Positions 16,125 to 26,322 of a stretch of DNA of 64,000 nucleotides are shown in pieces. The notes beneath the pieces are model-generated. The model saw only the letters and a list, made by a program, of their open reading frames with translations, had not been told where the DNA came from and did not search any database. The position numbers were made by a program, and so were the translations under genes. Numbering within the stretch: position 1 is the stretch's first letter; every line of letters begins with the position of its first letter. Source of the DNA: Clostridium sp. JN-9 (GTDB lineage Bacteria > Bacillota > Clostridia > Clostridiales > Clostridiaceae); NCBI RefSeq assembly GCF_004103695.1, contig NZ_CP035280.1, positions 1,984,001 to 2,048,000 on the forward strand. The letters are read 5' to 3'.

Positions 16125-17395
16125 TTTGCCACCCCCGATTTACTTTCAAGTATTTCCATAAATGCCTCCATCCTGGTATTTATCTGTCCTTCATGGGCAT
16201 TTCTCCTGTCTACACCATCACCGTCAATGGACAAGTATGGTATGTTTTTCTGCTTAAGTGCTTTTTTCAGGAGCATTGTGCCTCCGCTGCACTCTTTACA
16301 GCCAAAGGAGCATAAATTTATGACACCATCAGCTTTAAATTCTTCAGTCATTTTTATAATATTTTGTATTTTGTGTTCAAATGGACCATTAAGCTTATTT
16401 TGAAGCAGTTTTTTTGCAACAGCCTCATATGGATGGTTATAGTCCATGTCATCTAAATTATCTAAATTATAATCGCATGCCAAAAGCTGACAATTTTTAT
16501 TCAAATTCAAATAGTTTTTTAATACATCGCTATAAAAAGGCATTATATGACTCCATAGAATTCTCTGACCTTTATAATCATGATATTTTTCTATATCTTC
16601 ACACTGCATTTTGTAAAAATTCATAGTTTCTTTAGTTCCTAATCCCAGATGAGATGTAAATAACTTGTACATCTCCAGAGTAAGGGTATTTGGAAAATAT
16701 TTATATTTGAGTTCTTCATAAAACTTACGCATATATTTTTTTGATTCATTTTCAATTTTTATTACTTCTTTAAATTTTTCATCATCAAATTTTTTATTCA
16801 TTACATCTTCCATAAACTGTACTGCCTGATGAAGCTGATCTACAACATAATATTCCGTATCACTGCTGTATTCATAAGGTATATCAATGAAATAATAAGG
16901 AATATCATATTTATTAGAAACATATCTGCATGTATTTAAATTGCCATCGCATATCATAGATGAGGTTATTGCAAATCTTGGCTTTGGAACTACATTAGCC
17001 TCTACAGCTCCAATAAAAGCTTTATGGTAACTGCATAGAGTATCAGATATGCCGGATTTTTCAGCATAATCTATAAAGGCATCCTCGCACTGTGTACCTG
17101 AAAGAAATGAAGAAAATCCCTCAATTAAGAATGGCCTTATGCCCATGGCATGAAGCAGCTCTGTTGGTGAAAATATAGTCACAAAGGCTGAATTTTCAGG
17201 ATACCTAAGGGGTTTAAGTATATAATCAACACATATTTTATTTAAATAATTAAGTGATGGCGGCAGGTCTTTATTTTTAAAAGAAGATACCAAAAATTTC
17301 TCAAAAGAAAATCCTAATTTTAATAAATTAGTAACTTTAGTGGGATTATCAATATTTTGTTTTATATGTTTTCCATAAGTCTTTACCATATCCAT
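16121..17395 (-). CDS. HgdB-family [Fe-S] protein, likely double-cubane cluster type
   Basis: About 424 aa from ATG at 17395, chosen because AGAGGT lies nine bases upstream; the longer frame has no ribosome binding site. Family features are FSPTELLHAMGIRPFLIEG (~75), a mid-protein MICDGNLNTCRY segment and a C-terminal INLCSFGCKECSGG cluster-binding motif. It is a single HgdB-like protein paired with a single activase, as in DCCP/DCCPR reductases that reduce small molecules at low potential. The natural substrate is unknown. A 2-hydroxyacyl-CoA dehydratase is possible but less likely without a second subunit. Confidence 0.78.
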   Translation of the reverse strand: MDMVKTYGKHIKQNIDNPTKVTNLLKLGFSFEKFLVSSFKNKDLPPSLNYLNKICVDYILKPLRYPENSAFVTIFSPTELLHAMGIRPFLIEGFSSFLSGTQCEDAFIDYAEKSGISDTLCSYHKAFIGAVEANVVPKPRFAITSSMICDGNLNTCRYVSNKYDIPYYFIDIPYEYSSDTEYYVVDQLHQAVQFMEDVMNKKFDDEKFKEVIKIENESKKYMRKFYEELKYKYFPNTLTLEMYKLFTSHLGLGTKETMNFYKMQCEDIEKYHDYKGQRILWSHIMPFYSDVLKNYLNLNKNCQLLACDYNLDNLDDMDYNHPYEAVAKKLLQNKLNGPFEHKIQNIIKMTEEFKADGVINLCSFGCKECSGGTMLLKKALKQKNIPYLSIDGDGVDRRNAHEGQINTRMEAFMEILESKSGVAK

Positions 17396-17527
17396 TTTTA
17401 TTACCTCTTTACATTTACGAACATAAACTGTTGTTTTCCAAATATTATACACTTTTCTGCCAAAATATTCAAGCCGCATGTAGTGCTGTTACAAGCATTA
17501 CATGCGGCTTATTAATTTGCATATATG

Positions 17528-19303
17528 TTACATTTTAAATTTGCTTAAAACCTGATTCAGCTTACTTACAATTTCCTTTAGTTTTTCTGAACTCTTTGAT
17601 ATATCCTCCATGGCACTTGTCTGCTCCTCAACTGATGCAGAAACCTGTTCAGTGGCTGCTGCAGATTCCTGTGATACTGCTGAAACAGATTGGATAACTT
17701 CAATTATATTTTCCTTATTTTTATCAACATTCTCCATATTTTTTATAAGGTCATCAATCTGATCTAAAGCTATGCCAATGGTAGCATCAATAGCCTCAAA
17801 AGCCTGCTTGGTATGATCAACGGCTTTATTCACGTCCTCATTTATTGCATTACCAGCAACTATACTTTCTTCAGCTTTATTTATTTCATTTTGTATATCT
17901 TCAATAACATCAGAAATCTTCTTAGTTGATTCAGAGGTTTGTTCTGAAAGCTTTCTTACTTCATCTGCAACTACTGCAAAGCCTTTCCCGGATTCTCCTG
18001 CCCTTGCAGCCTCAATTGCTGCATTTAATGCCAGCAGATTGGTTTGCTCTGCAATTGATACAACTACTTCAATTATCTGTCCTATGGAATTTGATTTTTC
18101 TAATAATAATTTAATACACTGAGATACCCTTGCATCAGCTGTATTTTCTTCTTCTAATGTATTGATTAAATGCTGCATGACTTCTATACCCTCAGTACTT
18201 ACAAGTTTTACATCACTTGAATACTGTTTTACCAAATCCGAACTTTTTACAGCTACATTTATCTCTTCAGCAAGCTTATCCACTTCTTCTGCACCGTTTT
18301 GTGCTGCTGCAGCCTGATTTGTAGCACCTTTTGCTAAATCATCTACAGTTTTAGAAATTTCTCCAATGGATTTCATGGTCTCGCTTGTAGATGAATTTAA
18401 TACCTGTGAGTTGTCCATTACTTCCTTTGCATTTTCTTTAATAGTATTTGCTATTGATCTTAATTCTTTTCTTAAATTAATTACAGATTTTGCTATGATT
18501 CCAGTTTCATCTTTATAATCTTCAATATACTTAAGCTTATTATCTTCAGCCAAATCAAGGTCTGATGTGGTATTTACAAGATCCGTTACGGATAATATAG
18601 GATTAGTAATTTTTTTACTTAAAATATAAGCAAAAATTGCTGCTACAAGAAGTGATCCCACAAGTAATGCTATGCTTATTTCTATGCTGTTTACTAAGCT
18701 GCTGTTGAAATCAGACTGCTTCTGAGCTATTACTTTATCAATATCATCAACGTAATTTCCTGTACCAATTACCCAGTCAAATGGTGCATACAGCCTGCTA
18801 TATCCTCTTTTCAATGAAGGTTTGGTTTCCCCGGATTTTGGGAACCAGTATTCTGTATATCCTCCTTTTTCTTTTTCTCCGTTGCTGATTATTTCTTTCA
18901 TGTAATATTTACCTTTTGTATCCTTAGCATTCATTCTATTAGTACCCTCAGTTTTGGATCCCAATAGCACAACATTTACGCCATCTACCGTATCTGCCCA
19001 GAAGTAACCATCCTGTCCAAACTTTATATCTCTTAATAAATCTGCGCCCTCTTTTTTAGCTTCATCAAGTGTAATCTGCTGTGCCAGATATTTTTTATTA
19101 ATACTATCCAGCATTGCAATAGCAGTGTCTACCTGCGCTTTTATCTGCATGTCAAAATCATCATTTAAGGTTTGCTTTTCAATAGATAAAAGCTTATTAT
19201 TTGTCTGAATATTTCTGTAAGCCATTGTTGCACTTATAATGGTCCCACATATAAGTGCAATTAGAACAGCTAATGAAATAATCTTTGTACTAATTTTTTT
19301 CAT
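17528..19303 (-). CDS. methyl-accepting chemotaxis protein with Cache sensor
   Basis: About 591 aa from ATG at 19303 (AGGGGG seven bases upstream; the longer frame lacks a site). One N-terminal membrane helix is followed by an extracellular single-Cache domain ([14 protein letters not shown], then [13 protein letters not shown]). A second membrane helix (~210-230), a HAMP segment and the cytoplasmic signalling hairpin follow, with the invariant tip [19 protein letters not shown]. It reports an external ligand to CheA/CheW. It is monocistronic, and the ligand cannot be read from sequence. Confidence 0.93.
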   Translation of the reverse strand: MKKISTKIISLAVLIALICGTIISATMAYRNIQTNNKLLSIEKQTLNDDFDMQIKAQVDTAIAMLDSINKKYLAQQITLDEAKKEGADLLRDIKFGQDGYFWADTVDGVNVVLLGSKTEGTNRMNAKDTKGKYYMKEIISNGEKEKGGYTEYWFPKSGETKPSLKRGYSRLYAPFDWVIGTGNYVDDIDKVIAQKQSDFNSSLVNSIEISIALLVGSLLVAAIFAYILSKKITNPILSVTDLVNTTSDLDLAEDNKLKYIEDYKDETGIIAKSVINLRKELRSIANTIKENAKEVMDNSQVLNSSTSETMKSIGEISKTVDDLAKGATNQAAAAQNGAEEVDKLAEEINVAVKSSDLVKQYSSDVKLVSTEGIEVMQHLINTLEEENTADARVSQCIKLLLEKSNSIGQIIEVVVSIAEQTNLLALNAAIEAARAGESGKGFAVVADEVRKLSEQTSESTKKISDVIEDIQNEINKAEESIVAGNAINEDVNKAVDHTKQAFEAIDATIGIALDQIDDLIKNMENVDKNKENIIEVIQSVSAVSQESAAATEQVSASVEEQTSAMEDISKSSEKLKEIVSKLNQVLSKFKM

Positions 19304-19451
19304 TAAAAAACCCCCTAAAATTATCAATAAATGCTTAAGTTTGTAGAAAATAAAGAATTATTAAATTTTTATAAACTTTTCAATTATTAATTGTTATTTT
19401 ACAACAGGAAAATTGTGGTGTCAAACATGATTATTTGCAATTTAATCCAAT

Positions 19452-19494
19452 TAAAAAAACAAACCTATATGATTTTTACATCATAAAGGTTTGT
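19452..19494 (-). terminator. terminator of the fructose-type PTS operon
   Basis: A hairpin (CAAACCT...AGGTTTG, 19461-19494) is followed on the minus strand by seven T. A REP pair lies between it and the EIIB stop, so the REPs are transcribed. Confidence 0.75.
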
Positions 19495-19507
19495 ATTCGA
19501 CGATTTT

Positions 19508-19563
19508 CGGGTGCTGCCTGGTTACATTCGACAATCTTCGGGTGCTGCCTGGTTACATTCGAC
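19508..19563 (+). repeat. REP pair, 31-nt spacing
   Basis: Two full cores start at 19508 and 19539. A partial ATTCGAC end precedes the first. The second ends four bases from the EIIB stop codon. Confidence 0.92.
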
Positions 19564-19567
19564 AATA

Positions 19568-19879
19568 TCAGCCTTCCAGCATTTTTAAAGCTTCCTCTAC
19601 AATCGCAATAGGATTTTTTATAGCTTTCTGAGCTTCTGCCTTATAAATAGGTTTATTTTTAAATCGCTTCTCATCCTTTACTGCTACATCGGCTGCAAAT
19701 ATAACTAAATCAGCATTATCCACTTCCTTTTGAGATATTCTATTTTCAATACCTATTGATCCTTGGGTTTCTACCTTTATTTGATGTCCTAGCTTTTTAG
19801 CAGCCTTTTCTAAAGCTTCTGCAGCCATATAGGTATGTGCTATTCCAGTAGGGCATGCTGTAACTGCAACTATTTTCAT
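19568..19879 (-). CDS. PTS fructose-family EIIB component
   Basis: 103 aa. It begins MKIVAVTACPTGIAHTYMAAEAL; Cys9 in the ACPTGIAHT loop is the phosphorylation site of Fru-family EIIB. It passes phosphate from EIIA to the incoming sugar. It is the last gene of the regulator-EIIA-EIIC-EIIB operon. The sugar is probably fructose or a related hexose or polyol, and the sequence does not decide. Confidence 0.92.
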   Translation of the reverse strand: MKIVAVTACPTGIAHTYMAAEALEKAAKKLGHQIKVETQGSIGIENRISQKEVDNADLVIFAADVAVKDEKRFKNKPIYKAEAQKAIKNPIAIVEEALKMLEG

Positions 19880-19901
19880 ATTAATCCTCCATAATATTTC
19901 T

Positions 19902-20948
19902 TTACATTCCTATGTTTTCATTATCCTCAATTTCCTGTGAAACAGGCTTTTTTAAAGCGTTAACCATAACTGTTGTTACGGAAATACCAATTAAAACAGC
20001 AATAATAAACATGATTTTATTATCTACCACAGGTAAAACTATCGGCCCCCCATGTGGAGCGTGGTCTGCCACCTTACCTATTGCAGCAACTGCTGCACCT
20101 GCAGCTGAGCCTACCATTATGGATGGTATAACCCTTAATGGATCAGCTGCAGCAAATGGTATTGCTCCTTCAGTTATTCCTATAAGTCCCATTGCCAGTG
20201 CACCTTTACCCGCTTCTTTTTCGGTTTCAGTATATTTTTTAGGTGCTAACAGAGTTGCTACTCCCATTCCAAGTGGTGGAATACATATTGCCACTGCAAC
20301 TGGTCCCATAACAGTTGATATACCTTCTGCAATCATGGCAGATCCAAACATAAAAGCAACCTTATTAACCGGACCTCCCATATCAAAGGCAATCATTGCA
20401 CCCATAATTAATGCAAGAATTACTGAACTTCCCTGGCTCATGCTTTTTAATCCATTAGTCATACTAATCATTAATGCACTTATTGGTGCTCCTAAAACAT
20501 ATATCATAAGTCCGCCTACAATTAATGAAGTTAATAATGGAATAACGAAAATAGGCATTATTGGTCTAAGATTTTTATTGACCTTCCATCCTTTTATCCA
20601 TCTGGCAATATATCCAGCTAACAAACCTGCTATTATGCCTCCTAAAAAGCCTGCCTTAATGTTATTAGCCAAAACACCGCACACCATACCAGGTGCTATA
20701 CCAGGTCTGTCTGCTATACCGTATGCTATAAATCCTGCTAATATTGGCACCATTAAAGAAAATGCAGCAGAGCCAATGTCCATCATATTTTTTAATACTG
20801 GAGCTGTAACCACAGCACCCTTACCTTCCTGTACTCCGCTTAGAGCTATAGAAAAAGCAATAAGGACACCACCTATAACTACGATAGGTATCATGTAAGA
20901 AACGCCTCTCATTAAATACTCACGAAGTCTTTTAAGCTCGTCTTTCAA
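19902..20948 (-). CDS. PTS fructose-family EIIC permease
   Basis: 348 aa. It begins LREYLMRGVSYMIPIVVIGGVLIA and has the GITEGAIPFAAADPLRVIPS loop (~255) and HAPHGGPIVLP (~295), both standard in Fru-family EIIC. The start is TTG with GGGGGTATATTAA before it. The EIIA, EIIB and EIIC domains are separate proteins here, unlike the fused FruA. Confidence 0.92.
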   Translation of the reverse strand: MKDELKRLREYLMRGVSYMIPIVVIGGVLIAFSIALSGVQEGKGAVVTAPVLKNMMDIGSAAFSLMVPILAGFIAYGIADRPGIAPGMVCGVLANNIKAGFLGGIIAGLLAGYIARWIKGWKVNKNLRPIMPIFVIPLLTSLIVGGLMIYVLGAPISALMISMTNGLKSMSQGSSVILALIMGAMIAFDMGGPVNKVAFMFGSAMIAEGISTVMGPVAVAICIPPLGMGVATLLAPKKYTETEKEAGKGALAMGLIGITEGAIPFAAADPLRVIPSIMVGSAAGAAVAAIGKVADHAPHGGPIVLPVVDNKIMFIIAVLIGISVTTVMVNALKKPVSQEIEDNENIGM

Positions 20949-21019
20949 TTAATATACCCCCTTTATTTTTTTATTTAAAACCTTTTAAAAGCAATTTTTA
21001 AAGGATTTTGAATCTTTTT

Positions 21020-21469
21020 TCAGGCCTGTTCAATATGGCAGAGAAGGCTGTAAACCTCCTCTTCAGTGTGTGCATCCCTTAACAGTTTTACAAAACCTTC
21101 ATCCATAAGTTTTCTTGAAAGCTGGGCAAGTATCTTTAAATGAAGATTTTCTGTGTTTTTCTCAGGCACCCCAAGAAGAAATATTAAATCAACTGATTCA
21201 TTGTCTATAGAGTTCCAGTCTATTTTTTTATTAAGCTTTCCAAATGCCACGATTGCCTCATTAACCGTTTCAGATTTGCCGTGTGGAATAGCAATGCCGT
21301 TGCCTACGCCAGTGCTGAACTCATTTTCCCTCTTTAATACACACTTCAAAAAATCTTCTTCGGAATTAATTTTATTTTCATTTTTTATTAAGGTTATTAA
21401 TTTATTTATTGCTTCCTTTTTGTCCTTTGCATCCATGTTTATTACTATAAGATTCTTATCAATCAACAT
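21020..21469 (-). CDS. PTS fructose-family EIIA component
   Basis: 149 aa. The motif GVGNGIAIPHGKS (~56-68) carries the active histidine of Fru/Mtl-type EIIA. LIFLLGVPEKNTENLHLKILAQ is also typical. The start overlaps the end of the regulator gene by 11 nt, implying coupled translation. Confidence 0.92.
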   Translation of the reverse strand: MLIDKNLIVINMDAKDKKEAINKLITLIKNENKINSEEDFLKCVLKRENEFSTGVGNGIAIPHGKSETVNEAIVAFGKLNKKIDWNSIDNESVDLIFLLGVPEKNTENLHLKILAQLSRKLMDEGFVKLLRDAHTEEEVYSLLCHIEQA

Positions 21470-23435
21470 CTATAAACTCCTCCATTATGTTATAAATTTC
21501 CTCACTGCTCTTTGCATTCTTTAAAAATACTCTGTTTTCGTCTATTTCTAAAAAATTATATAAGCCTCTCATCCACTTTTTTAATTTTCCTCTGTCCTCC
21601 ATGCTGATGCAGAGAAGAAATACTGTATCAACATTTTCTCTGCCCCAATCCAGTTGATTTTCTAATATGTTTACTGCAAGACATGATTTTTTTACAAATT
21701 GGGGGTCTCCATGGGGCAGTGCAATTCCCCATGCTATCTCCGTTGAATAAATCTCTTCTCTTTTCAGCACACTGTCCACGAATCCTTTTTCAATGTAGTT
21801 TGAATTTAGCAGGTCCATGCACATATCCTTAATCAATTTTTCTTTGTTCTCTGCACAGCTTTTAATTTTAATAAAGTCTTTATTTATAAATTCATGAGTT
21901 GAATAATTATTTATATCATCTCTGTGTGATTTCTCCACAAAAAGCTCTATCCTCCTTATATCATTATGGTTCAGCAGAGGACTTATCATTAACACAGGTT
22001 TAATACATTCTACAGGAACAGTGGAAATTATTAAATCAATATCCTTAAGGTTCCTGTGTTTTAACTCAATAATTGAGATAACATCCACAATGTCTATCTG
22101 TTTAAAGCTTCTTTCAAGCCTTGCTGAAATAAACTGGGATGTACCAATGCCACTGGCACACACCACTAACGCCTTTAGAGGATTTTTGTTTCTCTCTACA
22201 GCAGCTGCCAAGTGAAGGCATATATATCCAATCTCATCCTCAGGCATTGTTAAGCCAAGGTATCTCTCAAATATAGTATTTGTCATCCATGCTGCTCCAA
22301 ATATTTCAATATAATTTTCCTTTATTTCTTTAAGCATTGTATTACGGAGGGTAAGTCCATACTTTAATCTGTTTATTGTAGGCCTGAGGTGAAGTATCAA
22401 TCCATTTAACAGCTGCATGTCATTGGTAAAATCTATATGAAGAGCTCTTCCGGATATATTAATTATCTCTTTTGCCATAATAACTGCTAATTTATTTTCA
22501 CTTTGATTGTCAAAATTAATGGACAATTTATCATTTTTCCCTTCCAGAAGCTTAGTACCAAGGATGTGAAGTAAAATATATCCTATTTCTGATTCAGGTA
22601 TTTCAACATCAAATGATTTTTCTATATCAAGTGCAATCTGCACAGCTATTTCGTACTCCTTATTTTCTTTTAGGCTTTTAAGCATTTCATCAGAAAGCTT
22701 AATATCCTTTTTCTCCTTTAATCTTTTCACAGCTATTGCAATATGTATAACCAAACTCACATATGCCTCATCTGAAAATTTAAATTTCAATTTAGCCTCT
22801 GCATCAGCTACTATTTTCTCAATAACTTTATAATCAATGTTAATGAGCTCTTTTAACTTGCATATTGATTTATAATCAATTTTCCCCTGGTAATCATCGT
22901 AAATTATCTCCTTCAGCCCGTCATAGCCCCTATTGCTTTCCAGCAGGCTGGCAATGGCTTTTCTCCAGTCCTCTTCATTCCCATTTATTTTCATTCCATA
23001 ATTAGTCTTTTTTACGAGAGTAAGGTTAAACTCTGACAACCAGTGTTCTACTTTTTTTAAATCCTTTTGAAGTGTTACCCGGCTAATATATAAGCTTTTA
23101 TAAAGTTCCCTCATGGTAACTGATGTCTTGCTCATAAATAAGACCTTTAAAATATAATTAAATCTGTCCTCAGGAGAATATGGCTCTATGTCATTTACAT
23201 TAATTTTTATGCTATTCATGAGCTCCAGTTTTTTCTCCTCGCTGCCTTCAATAGCTATTCCAACTCCAGGCTTTTTATTGAACTTTAAATCTGCATCATT
23301 GACGATTTTTTCAATCTTAGAAAAGTCATTTCGGATAGTTTTATTAGACACCTTTAATTTTTCTGCAATAAAATCTGCTGATATAAAATTATTACTATTT
23401 AGCAAAATCTCCAGTGTCTTTGAAATTCTATCCAC
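21459..23435 (-). CDS. BglG/MtlR-type PTS-responsive transcriptional activator
   Basis: 658 aa. An N-terminal HTH (FISADFIAEKLKVSNKTIRNDFSKIE) and a second HTH-like region lie before residue ~150. Two PRDs span ~190-410 (YVSLVIHIAIAVKRL and EIGYICLHLAAAVER). An EIIB-like segment (KALVVCASGIGTSQF, ~415) and a C-terminal EIIA domain with IAWGIALPHGDPQF (~585) follow. This is the MtlR/LicR architecture, in which PTS phosphorylation sets activity. GTG start with AGAGGTG upstream. It probably activates its own operon. Confidence 0.92.
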   Translation of the reverse strand: MDRISKTLEILLNSNNFISADFIAEKLKVSNKTIRNDFSKIEKIVNDADLKFNKKPGVGIAIEGSEEKKLELMNSIKINVNDIEPYSPEDRFNYILKVLFMSKTSVTMRELYKSLYISRVTLQKDLKKVEHWLSEFNLTLVKKTNYGMKINGNEEDWRKAIASLLESNRGYDGLKEIIYDDYQGKIDYKSICKLKELINIDYKVIEKIVADAEAKLKFKFSDEAYVSLVIHIAIAVKRLKEKKDIKLSDEMLKSLKENKEYEIAVQIALDIEKSFDVEIPESEIGYILLHILGTKLLEGKNDKLSINFDNQSENKLAVIMAKEIINISGRALHIDFTNDMQLLNGLILHLRPTINRLKYGLTLRNTMLKEIKENYIEIFGAAWMTNTIFERYLGLTMPEDEIGYICLHLAAAVERNKNPLKALVVCASGIGTSQFISARLERSFKQIDIVDVISIIELKHRNLKDIDLIISTVPVECIKPVLMISPLLNHNDIRRIELFVEKSHRDDINNYSTHEFINKDFIKIKSCAENKEKLIKDMCMDLLNSNYIEKGFVDSVLKREEIYSTEIAWGIALPHGDPQFVKKSCLAVNILENQLDWGRENVDTVFLLCISMEDRGKLKKWMRGLYNFLEIDENRVFLKNAKSSEEIYNIMEEFIDVD

Positions 23436-23562
23436 TAAATATCACCTCTTACATATCTTAACTTTTATGTATTTATTATAACGTTTTCATCCTTATGTAT
23501 CAATACTTTCAGCGCCCCATTTACTTCCTTAATAATGTGGTAAAACTTGATTAATTCAATAA

Positions 23563-23615
23563 TAAAAAAAGAGCAGTAACTAGATTATTTAATTTAAAAT
23601 CTAATTACTGCTCTT
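23563..23615 (-). terminator. terminator after the P-type ATPase
   Basis: A long stem (AAGAGCAGTAA...TTACTGCTCTT) is followed on the minus strand by seven T. Confidence 0.85.
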
Positions 23616-23643
23616 CAACAAATGTTGCAGTCTTGCTATCTGA

Positions 23644-23685
23644 TTACATTCGACGATTATCGGGTGCTGCCTGGTTACATTCGAC
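23644..23685 (+). repeat. REP copy preceded by partial REP end
   Basis: TTACATTCGAC (23644-23654) precedes a full core at 23661-23685. The sequence before it (about 23622-23643) looks like a decayed core. Together they encode the last 13 or so residues and the stop of the ATPase. Confidence 0.92.
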
Positions 23686-26193
23686 AACTTTCACTATCTC
23701 ATACCAAAATACTGACACAGCTGCAATTAATACTACTGTGATAAACTGTGAAAAAGACAGCGGTGCAAGTTTTAAAATACTGCTTAAAGGTGTATACAGC
23801 ATTAATAATAATCCACCTACCGTTCCAATACCTGCAGCCCACATTACATTGTCTTTATAAAGCCTATGAATAGACTTAAAAGCATATTCGCGGCTTGAAC
23901 TGTTTACCTGAACTAAAAATAAATTAGCAATAATAATTATGGAAAGTCCCATGGTTCTAGCTAAAGCTGCATTTTCGGGGTTCTTAAGCAAAAATGTATA
24001 GTAAGTTCCAAAAGATGCTGCAAATATTATGACTCCCTGAACAATGCTCTTAATAAGGATTGAAGAAGTAAGGATTTCCTCATGAGGATTCCTTGGACTA
24101 CGTTCCATAATATCAATTTCCGCAGGCTGACGTTCAAGTACTATGGAGCATGTTGGATCAATAATGAGCTCCAGCAGTACCACATGTATAGGCAGAAGCA
24201 GCAGACTTGCAGGGTTGATTTTTAAAAATGGAGCAAGAAGAGATGCAAATGCAATGGGTATATGAATTACAAAAACATAACCTACTGCTTTTCTTATATT
24301 ATCATATATTCTTCTTCCATCCTTAATGGTATCAACAATAGTTGAAAAGTTATCATCCATTAATATTAAATCAGCTGCTTCTCTTGATACCTCTGAACCC
24401 CTTTTACCCATAGCAATTCCAATATCAGCATATTTCAATGCAGGAGCATCATTTACTCCATCTCCTGTCATGGCAACAACTTCTCCATTTTCTCTGAAGG
24501 CCTTTACAATACGCATTTTATGCTCTGGTACCACACGGGAAAAAATGCTTATATATTTTACCTTTTCACGAAGTTCTTCATCATTCATGTTATTAATCTC
24601 ATCACCTGTAATGATTTTATCGCTATTTGGCATTCCAATCTGCTTTGCTATTGAGCTTGCAGTTATTCCATTATCGCCTGTTATCATTACTACTCTCACA
24701 CCAGCTTTTGTACAGCTTATTATATCCTGCTTTACAGATGGCCTTGGAGGATCAGCAAGGCCTATAAGCCCGCTTAGTGTTAAGCTGCAGTCTGTAATCT
24801 TATCAGGTATCTGAGTTTCAGAGTCAAGCTTCATGATTCCTACAGCAATTACTCTTAACCCCTGCATGGACATTTCTTTTATTTTATCTTCAGCTGTTTT
24901 AGCTTCATCCTTTGTTAAATTGCATATTGATAAGATTCGCTCAGGAGAACCCTTTGCTGCTATAATAATTTCTCCATCGTGTCTCCACACATGTCCCATG
25001 GCCTTAAGCTCATTGGTAAAAGGATATTCTGTAAGCAAATCCCCTCCAAATATATGATCTTTTGAAATCCCCAGCTTCTCACAGTGCACAAGCATTGCCT
25101 TTTCCATTGGATCATAAGCTTCAGTTTCACAGGCAAGGCCCATAATTTCACAAAGGGAATTAGTATCACCATCTGCTGCCCAGGTACTTTGAACAGTCAT
25201 CTGATTCATGGTAATTGTACCGGTTTTATCAACACATAGTACAGAAACTGCTCCTGAAGTCTCCACTGCAGGAAGTTTTCTTATAAGAGAATTTTTTTTG
25301 GCCAGTCTCCATGCTCCCATTGAAAGAAATACAGTTAATATAACCGGGAATTCCTCTGGTATCATAGCCATGGCAAGTGTAATACCTGATAATATACTTT
25401 CAATGACTCTGTCCTTAAGTGCATGATCAGGTATATTAAAATAGGTAATAATACTTACTAATACAAATAATGCCCCTGCAATAATAGCACAGGTTTTTAC
25501 AAGTTTACCTGTCTGCTTTTGCAAAGGAGTAAGTTTTTCCAGAGCAGATGCAATATTAGCAGCTATTTTTCCATATTCAGTTGAGCCCCCGATTTTGTCA
25601 ACTTTAACTACTGCAGTACCCTGAATAACCAGAGTACCTGCATAACATCGGTGCTTTTTCCAATAGTCTTTGTTATCTTTTTCAGATTCATAAATTGACT
25701 GTTTCCAGATTCCTTCAGACTCACCAGTCAGCGTAGATTCATCAATGCACAAATCGCTGAATTTAATTATATCTCCATCTGCCGGAATTTTTATTCCTTC
25801 AGCAATCATCATTAAATCTCCTGGTACAAGATCAGTGCTTGCAATCTGCTGTTCTTTTCCTTCTCTGATTACAGTAATGTGCGGCGCTGACAGATCCTTT
25901 AAAGCATTTAAAGTTTTATCTGTTTTCCATTCCTGAATCACATCTATGCTTATGATACCAACCACAAAAATAAGCATAATTATTCCGTCCCGTGGTTCAC
26001 CAAGTATAAAGTAAATAACTGCTGCTGCAAGTAATAAAAGAAACATTGGCTCTTTGATAATATTAAAGACCTTTTTAATGAAACTTTGTTTTTTTTCAGA
26101 TGTAATTTGATTTTTTCCGAATTTCTGCTGTAACTTTTGGGCCTGTTCATTTGTAAGCCCCTGAAATAAAGATGTGCTTTCACGTTCTGTCAT
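23644..26193 (-). CDS. P-type cation-export ATPase under a NiCo riboswitch
   Basis: 849 aa with the full P-type set: actuator TGES (156-159), M4 motif PEEFP (279-283), phosphorylation motif DKTGT (322-326), the MITGDN and GDGVNDAPAL hinge motifs, and six C-terminal membrane helices. By sequence it belongs to the P2 (calcium-like) group. However, the M4 motif is PEEFP rather than the usual PEGLP, and a NiCo riboswitch precedes it, so I infer export of a transition metal such as Co, Ni or Fe(II). GGAGGTAACTATT precedes the ATG. The C-terminus WYEIVK is followed by REP-encoded VVECNQAAPDNRRM, which replaces the native end. Confidence 0.85.
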   Translation of the reverse strand: MTERESTSLFQGLTNEQAQKLQQKFGKNQITSEKKQSFIKKVFNIIKEPMFLLLLAAAVIYFILGEPRDGIIMLIFVVGIISIDVIQEWKTDKTLNALKDLSAPHITVIREGKEQQIASTDLVPGDLMMIAEGIKIPADGDIIKFSDLCIDESTLTGESEGIWKQSIYESEKDNKDYWKKHRCYAGTLVIQGTAVVKVDKIGGSTEYGKIAANIASALEKLTPLQKQTGKLVKTCAIIAGALFVLVSIITYFNIPDHALKDRVIESILSGITLAMAMIPEEFPVILTVFLSMGAWRLAKKNSLIRKLPAVETSGAVSVLCVDKTGTITMNQMTVQSTWAADGDTNSLCEIMGLACETEAYDPMEKAMLVHCEKLGISKDHIFGGDLLTEYPFTNELKAMGHVWRHDGEIIIAAKGSPERILSICNLTKDEAKTAEDKIKEMSMQGLRVIAVGIMKLDSETQIPDKITDCSLTLSGLIGLADPPRPSVKQDIISCTKAGVRVVMITGDNGITASSIAKQIGMPNSDKIITGDEINNMNDEELREKVKYISIFSRVVPEHKMRIVKAFRENGEVVAMTGDGVNDAPALKYADIGIAMGKRGSEVSREAADLILMDDNFSTIVDTIKDGRRIYDNIRKAVGYVFVIHIPIAFASLLAPFLKINPASLLLLPIHVVLLELIIDPTCSIVLERQPAEIDIMERSPRNPHEEILTSSILIKSIVQGVIIFAASFGTYYTFLLKNPENAALARTMGLSIIIIANLFLVQVNSSSREYAFKSIHRLYKDNVMWAAGIGTVGGLLLMLYTPLSSILKLAPLSFSQFITVVLIAAVSVFWYEIVKVVECNQAAPDNRRM

Positions 26194-26283
26194 AATAGTT
26201 ACCTCCTAATTTAATAATTAAAGAATTAATAAGATAGCTCTATGGCATTGCAAATTTCTAAGTATATGTTCCTAAAATTGTAT

Positions 26284-26322
26284 AAAAAAACACCTGCGGA
26301 ACATACTACTGTCCCACAGATG
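26284..26322 (-). terminator. riboswitch expression-platform terminator
   Basis: CATCTGTGGGAC pairs with GTTCCGCAGGTG over 12 bp including G-U pairs, and seven T follow. The 5' arm is also the 3' part of the NiCo aptamer, so metal binding would compete with termination. Confidence 0.85.

Noticed and set aside
19912-20898. Long plus-strand open frame of 328 codons
   Set aside because: It is the shadow of the well-conserved fructose-type EIIC gene on the minus strand; no ribosome binding site and a composition dominated by complement of membrane codons.
23644-26193. Calling the P-type ATPase a calcium pump
   Set aside because: Sequence group alone suggests it, but the NiCo riboswitch upstream and the PEEFP motif argue for a transition metal; specificity left open.
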